DNA of 26,201 nt from a virus. The first letter of the stretch is position 1. The number at the start of each line of letters is the position of its first letter. Of this stretch, positions 15,022-18,667 are shown piece by piece. The stretch spans positions 1 through 26,201 of the IMG/VR virus record IMGVR_UViG_3300023184_000463, one strand, 5' to 3'. Under the pieces are notes generated by a model, which saw nothing but the letters and a program-made list of their open reading frames with translations, searched no databases and was not told the origin of the DNA. The translations under genes were made by a program, and so were the position numbers.

Positions 15022-15149
15022 TACTTCTCCTTCCACAATAGGGCTGTTATCAGCCCCAGTATCGGTATCGCAATTAGTATCGGTTGATTCTCCGCTATCC
15101 CAACAGGGAGAGTAAAGAATAAAAGTATGACTAGGATAAAGCCTACCAA
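15021..15149 (-). CDS. Two-helix small membrane protein, holin candidate
   Basis: A 42-aa gene starting at TTG with GAGGTGG about six bases upstream, inside the 3' end of the previous gene. Its stop overlaps the Rpf start. The protein has two hydrophobic helices, VGFILVILLFFTLPVG and PILIAIPILGLITALLW, separated by IAENQ, and ends KEK. Immediate coupling to a wall hydrolase suggests a holin or export helper; that is inference from position. Another reading frame is also open across this stretch but encodes no recognisable features. Confidence 0.65.
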   Translation of the reverse strand: MVGFILVILLFFTLPVGIAENQPILIAIPILGLITALLWKEK

Positions 15150-15283
15150 CCAACCACCTCACAATCTCGGTCAGTCGTGCCACACGCAGGGCAACGAGTC
15201 ATAAAGCAGCCTTCTTCGTGACCCTTGATGTCGCAATCGAGCCAATCCCAATCTTCAGGGGATACACATTTATTCTGAGTCAT
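15143..15283 (-). CDS. 46-aa cysteine-rich protein
   Basis: Starts MTQNKCVSPEDWDWLDCDIK and contains six cysteines (6, 17, 26, 31, 34, 41), including C31-x2-C34 (RCPACG), which suggests a zinc ribbon. AAGGGG precedes the ATG, and it overlaps both neighbours (14 bases upstream, 7 downstream). Function unknown. Confidence 0.6.
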   Translation of the reverse strand: MTQNKCVSPEDWDWLDCDIKGHEEGCFMTRCPACGTTDRDCEVVGW

Positions 15284-15428
15284 AGGGATTCCCCTTCGCC
15301 GTAAAGTTGAATGACTTGTATTCGATTACGAGCTTGATAATTTCATCTAAGCATTCGCCGTCAGTCATGTCCTCTCCGTCAGTAGCGATTACTTTTTCAA
15401 TGGCATGAACTAATTCGTAATCTCTCAT
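15270..15428 (-). CDS. 52-aa hypothetical protein
   Basis: ATG in GAGGTAGCCTAATG: the Shine-Dalgarno is formed by the last sense codons of the upstream gene. The protein is acidic and helical (MRDYELVHAIEKVIATDGED, then ECLDEIIKLVIEYKSF). An internal ATG at residue 21 (15368) has GGAGAGG upstream and could give a shorter form. Function unknown. Confidence 0.6.
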   Translation of the reverse strand: MRDYELVHAIEKVIATDGEDMTDGECLDEIIKLVIEYKSFNFTAKGNPYDSE

Positions 15429-15592
15429 TAGGCTACCTCGCCTTGATTATTCCTAGTGATCTGACCAATGGAATGAATCGAATAACTTTCATCTTCATCT
15501 AAGTTTAGAAAGTTATCCCAATCCCATTTGGCAGGGTCGAACATACTTGTAATTTCGAAAGTGATTAAGTAAGTCTCGGGTTTCTTATTCAT
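15428..15592 (-). CDS. 54-aa hypothetical protein
   Basis: Start in GAGGTAGCGTAATG, coupled to the upstream stop. The protein is MNKKPETYLITFEITSMFDP, then WDWDNFLNLDEDESYSIHSI, ending GEVA. Alternating beta-like and acidic segments are seen, with no cysteines or membrane helix. It is similar in style to its 81-aa neighbour. Function unknown. Confidence 0.6.
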   Translation of the reverse strand: MNKKPETYLITFEITSMFDPAKWDWDNFLNLDEDESYSIHSIGQITRNNQGEVA

Positions 15593-15837
15593 TACGCTAC
15601 CTCTCTCTCTTCGGTTACGGGGAAACCGTTTATCTCAACGATAACTAAATCATCACTTATGACTCCCCCAATATTGTTCGAATCTATTAGACAGCAATCA
15701 ACGAACCAATCGCTTTCGTTACGAATCCAATCGCTTGCTTCTGAAACAGACTTGAATTCCTTCATAGTGTAAGTCGAATGTTCCGGCAAAACCTTGCCGT
15801 CAATGTCTCTTACTTCATACTTCACATGAATAGGCAT
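15592..15837 (-). CDS. 81-aa hypothetical protein
   Basis: Start chosen at the ATG in GAGGTGGAGTAATG (15837) rather than the in-frame codon at 15870. The protein opens with a beta hairpin (MPIHVKYEVRDIDGKVL), has a helix SVSEASDWIRNESDWFVDCC, then DDLVIVEINGFPV, ending EREVA. The beta-alpha-beta order suggests a small compact fold. Function unknown. Confidence 0.65.
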   Translation of the reverse strand: MPIHVKYEVRDIDGKVLPEHSTYTMKEFKSVSEASDWIRNESDWFVDCCLIDSNNIGGVISDDLVIVEINGFPVTEEREVA

Positions 15838-15947
15838 TACTCCACCTCGCAATCGTGTCCGTAATACCACTCTTCAGCTTGTGATTCGTCTAGTAAATCG
15901 AAGATGCGTGAGCATTCAACACACTTCGCTTTCGTCTGAATCTTCAT
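15837..15947 (-). CDS. 36-aa zinc-finger-like protein
   Basis: MKIQTKAKCVECSRIFDLLD, then EEWYYGHDCEVE: C9-x2-C12 ... H31-x-C33, a minimal zinc knuckle. The start follows the recurring AAAAGGAATCAAA leader; the stop is in GAGGTGGAGTAATG. First gene after a hairpin-containing gap, so possibly the head of a sub-operon. Function unknown. Confidence 0.6.
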   Translation of the reverse strand: MKIQTKAKCVECSRIFDLLDESQAEEWYYGHDCEVE

Positions 15948-15971
15948 TAGTTTGATTCCTTTTCTCTAGGT
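15945..15971 (-). promoter_or_regulatory. Recurring leader motif, copy A
   Basis: Reads ACCTAGAGAAAAGGAATCAAA, written here in two parts (ACCTAGAG, then AAAAGGAATCAAA), then CTAATG on the minus strand. It contains the ribosome-binding site AAAGGA. The same element precedes the starts at 17139 and 17844, and in shorter form 17362. Confidence 0.6.
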
Positions 15972-16000
15972 AATTCGGTATTCAAGATGAACACCCCACA

Positions 16001-16024
16001 GGGCAGGGAGATAAACCCCTGCCC
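16001..16024 (-). repeat. Hairpin in intergenic gap
   Basis: GGGCAGGG (16001-16008) and CCCTGCCC (16017-16024) form a perfect eight-base stem. It lies just after the stop of the 55-aa gene on the minus strand and before the recurring leader. There is no T-run, so it may be a weak or attenuating terminator or an RNA-stability element. Confidence 0.5.
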
Positions 16025-16033
16025 CATAGGTCG

Positions 16034-16201
16034 CTAATCTTTCAGTTGTGTTAGGTCAATCATTCGAGTCGCTGTTCTGCTTTCTTCAGCATTATCTCGG
16101 TCAGTAATCCACCACTCCAGCCCCTTCAGCCTTTCGCCGAGGTCATGGTTTGCTAATGGATCACTAGAATAAATCACTACCCATGTCTTATGAACAGTCA
16201 C
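16034..16201 (-). CDS. 55-aa hypothetical protein
   Basis: Start GTG at 16201 in a GTGA overlap with the previous stop, with AGGGGGTGA upstream; an ATG at 16231 lies within the neighbour and is less likely. The protein is MTVHKTWVVIYSSDPLANHD, then LKGLEWWITDRDNAEES, ending DLTQLKD. Mixed alpha/beta, no cysteine. Function unknown. Confidence 0.55.
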   Translation of the reverse strand: MTVHKTWVVIYSSDPLANHDLGERLKGLEWWITDRDNAEESRTATRMIDLTQLKD

Positions 16202-16293
16202 GCAGTCACCCCCTCTCCACACTTTTCGCATTCACAATTCGCCACACAGATAGGGCAGTCAGTCGAGCAATCGCCCAGATGAATAGTCGTCAT
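16198..16293 (-). CDS. 31-aa cysteine-rich peptide
   Basis: MTTIHLGDCSTDCPICVANC, then ECEKCGEGVTA: seven cysteines in 31 residues (9, 13, 16, 20, 22, 25 and neighbours), with CPIC and CEKC pairs, plus His5. Likely binds zinc or another metal. GAAGGGA precedes the ATG, which overlaps the upstream stop (ATGA). Function unknown. Confidence 0.55.
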   Translation of the reverse strand: MTTIHLGDCSTDCPICVANCECEKCGEGVTA

Positions 16294-16646
16294 GTTCTTT
16301 TCCCTTCTCGGAATTCATAACCCAGCGAATCCATATCTAAATCTTCTGCCCATTCAGGACAGGAAATCATTTGGTCGCCGAGATACCAAAAGGAATCTGA
16401 ACTATTTTCGGTATACAGCCCAACCCAGCGATAGGTCACGCCGTCATGCTTAATGATTACGGAATCTTCATAAGCAAGGGCGACAGATGTCGCCGATAGA
16501 ATTTCAACGCCAACGCCGTCAACGCCGCCGTCATGCTTTTGGCATTCACAGCCACAGCATGAGCAGTCGCAGTCATGGTGATTCGATTCACCGCAGGTTT
16601 GGCATAGCCAATTCGAGCATTTGCACTCTTCACACATTAGGGGCAT
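16290..16646 (-). CDS. 118-aa protein with N-terminal cysteine cluster
   Basis: ATG in GGGGGGAAGTAATG. The first 38 residues hold about ten cysteines and several histidines (CEECKCSNWLCQTCGESNHH, then CDCSCCGCECQKH), giving several CxxC or CxC sites for metal. The remaining 75 residues form a beta-rich acidic domain (VALAYEDSVIIKHDGVTYRW, ENSSDSFWYLGDQM). The second half looks like a small domain with the metal cluster appended. Function unknown. Confidence 0.65.
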   Translation of the reverse strand: MPLMCEECKCSNWLCQTCGESNHHDCDCSCCGCECQKHDGGVDGVGVEILSATSVALAYEDSVIIKHDGVTYRWVGLYTENSSDSFWYLGDQMISCPEWAEDLDMDSLGYEFREGKRT

Positions 16647-16813
16647 TACTTCCCCCCTTCTTCAGGGAAGAAGCATTCGGAGATAGTTCCCCAGCAATAG
16701 CCCCTTTCGGTATAAGAGACATGACCCGAGATATAGAGAACCCCAGCGATTAGAGAACCCCAAAAGAGAACCCGAACAGCGAACCGAATTCGGTAATAGT
16801 TGCGTGATCTCAT
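16646..16813 (-). CDS. 55-aa single-helix membrane protein
   Basis: Starts in an ATGA overlap. The N-terminus is basic (MRSRNYYRIRF), then one hydrophobic helix (AVRVLFWGSLIAGVLYISG) and a short external-type tail with two cysteines (C40, C46) ending EEGGK. The stop overlaps the next start (TAATG). The GGGGGGAAG coding for its last residues is the ribosome-binding site of the next gene. Function unknown. Confidence 0.6.
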   Translation of the reverse strand: MRSRNYYRIRFAVRVLFWGSLIAGVLYISGHVSYTERGYCWGTISECFFPEEGGK

Positions 16814-17139
16814 AGCCCGAATTCCGATTCGACTTCGAGAAGCTCGGAGATGAAGCCCCGAACATCATCAGGGCGGTTTGCGTAATCGGTAAGTGCATCA
16901 GCCAAAAGCCCTAATTCCATGTAGCCGAATGAATCGGCAGGGTCTGCCCACGAATCAAGGCTCGAACCGTATTCGTCAGCACTCCAGCCGATTAGGTCGA
17001 GGAACTTTCGGAAAGGCTTAAAGCCTTCGTGATTAGATGACCATGAATAAAGTCTTTCGACTCCCTCAGCATAGGCAGGGGCAGAATCTGAAGCCCACGC
17101 CAGCGAACCCGATTCTTTCGGGGTCTTAGTTTCGTTCAT
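16810..17139 (-). CDS. 109-aa acidic hypothetical protein
   Basis: Start after the recurring leader (AAAAGGAATCAAAAGAATG). The protein is strongly acidic (SADEYGSSLDSWADPADSFG, then RPDDVRGFISELLEVESEFG) with several aromatic residues and no cysteine. Acidic early phage proteins can be DNA mimics or anti-restriction factors, but no ArdA or Ocr signature is visible, so this is only a possibility. Confidence 0.6.
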   Translation of the reverse strand: MNETKTPKESGSLAWASDSAPAYAEGVERLYSWSSNHEGFKPFRKFLDLIGWSADEYGSSLDSWADPADSFGYMELGLLADALTDYANRPDDVRGFISELLEVESEFGL

Positions 17140-17161
17140 TCTTTTGATTCCTTTTCTAGGT
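17137..17161 (-). promoter_or_regulatory. Recurring leader motif, copy B
   Basis: Minus strand reads ACCTAGAAAAGGAATCAAA then AGAATG. It is identical over 19 bases to the copy at 17842-17867 and includes the ribosome-binding site. Confidence 0.6.
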
Positions 17162-17168
17162 GTCTTTC

Positions 17169-17189
17169 AATGTCTAACCCTTAGACATT
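17169..17189. repeat. Perfect 9-bp inverted repeat
   Basis: AATGTCTAA (17169-17177) and TTAGACATT (17181-17189) around CCC. It lies in the 91-base gap upstream of the 109-aa gene. Hairpin in the leader, or operator. Confidence 0.6.
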
Positions 17190-17194
17190 AGGCA

Positions 17195-17220
17195 GGGGAG
17201 AGAACCGAAGCCCTCTCCCC
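17195..17220. repeat. Perfect 8-bp inverted repeat
   Basis: GGGGAGAG (17195-17202) and CTCTCCCC (17213-17220) with a ten-base loop, directly after the stop of the 43-aa gene on the minus strand. Terminator-like without a T-run; with the 17169 hairpin it makes a tandem structure. Confidence 0.55.
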
Positions 17221-17230
17221 CACTTAACGA

Positions 17231-17362
17231 CTAAGCGAGAACCGCTTCGATTCCTGCTCGTGAATAAGCCTTCACTAAGGCGTTCATTCGGGTCTTACTT
17301 AGTGGGGCAATTACTAGAACCTCACCAGTAGCCGAATCTTTCAGAATGATGTCGTGCTTCAT
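17231..17362 (-). CDS. 43-aa hypothetical protein
   Basis: MKHDIILKDSATGEVLVIAP, then LSKTRMNALVKAYSRAGIEA, ending VLA. The ribosome-binding site GGAGAGGA is embedded in the last codons of the upstream gene, and the ATG overlaps its stop (TAATG). A beta hairpin followed by a basic helix is predicted by eye. Function unknown. Confidence 0.6.
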   Translation of the reverse strand: MKHDIILKDSATGEVLVIAPLSKTRMNALVKAYSRAGIEAVLA

Positions 17363-17380
17363 TAGTTTGATTCCTCTCCA
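17360..17380 (-). promoter_or_regulatory. Recurring leader motif, copy D (coding)
   Basis: Minus strand GGAGAGGAATCAAACTAATG. The AGGAATCAAA core shared with the other copies here encodes the C-terminal residues ESN of the upstream protein, so the motif was kept even inside a coding region. Confidence 0.5.
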
Positions 17381-17844
17381 GCAATTACATCTGAAAGAGA
17401 TTCGATTCCTGCAACGACTTTTGCGTGTAGTTCTTTTGCCATGTTCTCGAATAGTTCAACAGGATAACCAGCGTTAAAGCAACGAACCAAAAGAGAACCG
17501 AGAGAATATTCCGAATCTAATTCGGAAGCCTTACTCAATGCCTTTTGCGTTAGTTCCTTATCTCCCTTTCGGTATTCGCTCAATGCGAGCAGGGTATAAA
17601 GCCCGACAGATTCGCCAGCCGTAGCAATTAAGAAGCGAAAGAATGCCGAAGAATCTTCCGCCGTTAAGTCGATAAGTGTTCTCCCCATTACATAGTCACG
17701 AATCTGAATTCCAGCATTAAAGCCAGCGACAGCCGAAAGAATCTCGTTCTCATTTATCGGAGATGAATCTCGGAATGAATCGAGAACAGAATCGAAAGCC
17801 TTAACGGCTTCGGCATGAGTAGGGGTCTGAATTGTTGCGTTCAT
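17362..17844 (-). CDS. DUF4192-like protein
   Basis: A 160-aa protein, first gene of the minus operon, starting after the recurring leader. Residues 45-150 (YVMGRTLIDL..., LYTLLALSEYRKGDKELTQK, LDSEYSLGSLLVRCFNAGYP) resemble the C-terminal part of actinobacterial DUF4192 proteins. In that family a helical segment with RxGD and DPxYSLAxLL-type motifs recurs. The usual N-terminal half of the family is missing, so this is about half length. The family has no assigned biochemical role. It is likely host-derived. Coding sequence is unusually dense in GAATC/GATTC words. Confidence 0.6.
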   Translation of the reverse strand: MNATIQTPTHAEAVKAFDSVLDSFRDSSPINENEILSAVAGFNAGIQIRDYVMGRTLIDLTAEDSSAFFRFLIATAGESVGLYTLLALSEYRKGDKELTQKALSKASELDSEYSLGSLLVRCFNAGYPVELFENMAKELHAKVVAGIESLSDVIAGEESN

Positions 17845-17867
17845 TTATTTGATTCCTTTTCTAGGTT
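17842..17867 (-). promoter_or_regulatory. Recurring leader motif, copy C
   Basis: Minus strand ACCTAGAAAAGGAATCAAA then TAAATG. It precedes the first gene of the operon. Confidence 0.6.
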
Positions 17868-17898
17868 ATGAATTCGGAAGCCCCGAACCCATGACCTA
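17862..17898. repeat. Compound hairpin upstream of DUF4192-like gene
   Basis: Outer arms TAGGTTATG (17862-17870) and CATGACCTA (17890-17898) pair at eight of nine positions. Inner arms TTCGG (17873-17877) and CCGAA (17883-17887) are perfect. Probably a leader structure or operator. Confidence 0.5.
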
Positions 17899-17941
17899 AT
17901 TGTGAAGCAAAAGCACCGGCAATTCAAGAACCGACAGCCCC

Positions 17942-18042
17942 CGAATTACGCAACACCGGAAAAGAAGCTCGAAGATCACGAGAGAGAATTCGAGCGTGAA
18001 TTCGACCCATTCCGAAAAGTGTCTCCAGCGAATTACGCAACA
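17942..18042. repeat. 14-base direct repeat CGAATTACGCAACA
   Basis: Identical copies at 17942-17955 and 18029-18042, 87 bases apart, with GAATTC words between them. Possible iteron-like or operator pair. Confidence 0.5.
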
Positions 18043-18101
18043 TGAAGCCCCCGAGCCCTGCCCCATGTCTGCCCCATTCCCTGCCATGTCTGAAGCCTTA
18101 G

Positions 18102-18130
18102 CCCCTGCCCCTGCCCTACCCCCTGCCCCC
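18102..18130 (-). promoter_or_regulatory. G-quadruplex motif
   Basis: On the minus strand five G-runs of three to five bases are separated by two-base CA or TA loops. This satisfies the G4 consensus. It would lie in the transcript or template upstream of the minus operon. Confidence 0.5.
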
Positions 18131-18418
18131 TTGATTCCATGCCGTAGGTCTTAGGCGATTAGTTAGAACCCGAACATTAAAAGCCCCTAGTTCTCGGGCG
18201 GTCTGCCCCTCTCCATGTCTCCCCGACACGCCGAGAATCTTGGTTTACATAATGTTAGTTATCGGCATAGGGGGGCTCGACACGCAGGCAGGCTAAATTG
18301 ACCCGAGTGCTTAAAACGGCTGGGGCCCCTGTATATATGTACCCAGAAAAATATTTTTGATAGGATTTCGAGCTGTAAAATAGGCTCTGAGCAGGACTTT
18401 TACACACAATAGATAGAA

Positions 18419-18434
18419 TGTGATACAAATCACA
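18419..18434. promoter_or_regulatory. CRP/GlxR-type binding site
   Basis: TGTGATACAAATCACA matches TGTGA-N6-TCACA exactly, the consensus of CRP-family regulators including actinobacterial Crp and GlxR. Its centre is about 60 bases upstream of the start predicted from TATAGT at 18475-18480, a class I activator position. Confidence 0.6.
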
Positions 18435-18445
18435 GGGCATAGTGT

Positions 18446-18466
18446 GGGATAAAACCTATTTATCCC
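18446..18466. repeat. Perfect 8-bp palindrome, candidate operator
   Basis: GGGATAAA (18446-18453), ACCTA, TTTATCCC (18459-18466). It covers the position where the -35 of the adjacent TATATATAGT promoter would be, so it may be a regulator-binding site. Confidence 0.55.
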
Positions 18467-18470
18467 GGCT

Positions 18471-18480
18471 TATATATAGT
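18471..18480 (+). promoter_or_regulatory. Candidate -10 element for packaging operon
   Basis: TATATATAGT offers TATATA or TATAGT as -10 with no recognisable -35, as expected for an activator-dependent promoter. The terminase start is about 180 bases downstream. Confidence 0.4.
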
Positions 18481-18487
18481 AGGAGGA

Positions 18488-18509
18488 TAATTACTTGCTA
18501 AAGTAATTA
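18488..18509. repeat. Perfect 9-bp inverted repeat
   Basis: TAATTACTT (18488-18496), GCTA, AAGTAATTA (18501-18509). It falls around the predicted transcription start. Confidence 0.55.
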
Positions 18510-18519
18510 GACGACTACA

Positions 18520-18567
18520 CCGGCTCTAGGGAGCCGGAGCGAGCCCTAGCGAGCAAAGGCGACCTAG
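18520..18567 (+). repeat. CTAG-rich hairpin cluster
   Basis: CCGGCTC-TAGG-GAGCCGG (18520-18537) is a perfect seven-base stem. An alternative pairing joins CTAGGG (18526-18531) with CCCTAG (18544-18549). Further CTAG words follow in ACCTAG and CCCTAG. The two pairings are mutually exclusive, so this could be a structural switch or a packaging-site element. Confidence 0.5.
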
Positions 18568-18641
18568 AAGCCCCTAGTAAATGCCCAGTAGTCTGTTCTT
18601 TTTCAGAACCGCTAAACCCAATGAAAAATCTTTGGCGACCA

Positions 18642-18658
18642 CGCCAGCGAAGCTGGCG
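18642..18658 (+). repeat. Hairpin abutting terminase ribosome-binding site
   Basis: CGCCAGC (18642-18648), GAA, GCTGGCG (18652-18658): perfect seven-base stem, directly followed by the GAGGAGAG that precedes the terminase ATG. Possible translational control or mRNA-stability element. Confidence 0.6.
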
Positions 18659-18667
18659 AGGAGAGAT

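Larger units (their letters stand above)
17845..18667. other. Divergent noncoding control region
   Basis: An 0.8-kb stretch with no convincing gene, between the minus-strand operon and the packaging genes. It holds, in order: a compound hairpin, a 14-base direct repeat, a C-rich block with a G-quadruplex motif (minus strand), an AT-rich palindrome AAAAATATTTTT (18347-18358), a CRP-type site, a palindrome next to TATATATAGT, a nine-base inverted repeat, CTAG-rich hairpins and a hairpin touching the terminase ribosome-binding site. It probably combines early promoters with packaging or origin functions; this is inferred from position. Confidence 0.6.

Noticed and set aside
15022-15183. N-terminal extension of the Rpf-like protein to a GTG at 15183.
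   Set aside because: It would place the signal peptide internally. The ATG at 15021 has AAGGAG and the usual overlap, and two other genes occupy the stretch.
16662-16898. Minus-strand 78-codon ORF.
   Set aside because: The 55-aa gene in another frame has coupled ends and a membrane helix. This frame starts inside the 109-aa gene.
17902-18045. Plus-strand 47-codon ORF starting GTG.
   Set aside because: Charged and plausible, but with no Shine-Dalgarno and an equally open minus frame. Mentioned in the findings rather than called.
17896-18087. Minus-strand 63-codon ORF with many Cys/Trp/Phe residues.
   Set aside because: No ribosome-binding site. It overlaps repeats and a G-rich block, and its composition differs from neighbouring genes.
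7410-18667. Search for CRISPR array, integrase, attachment site or insertion sequence.
   Set aside because: No regularly spaced repeats, recombinase motifs or terminal inverted repeats with a transposase were seen.
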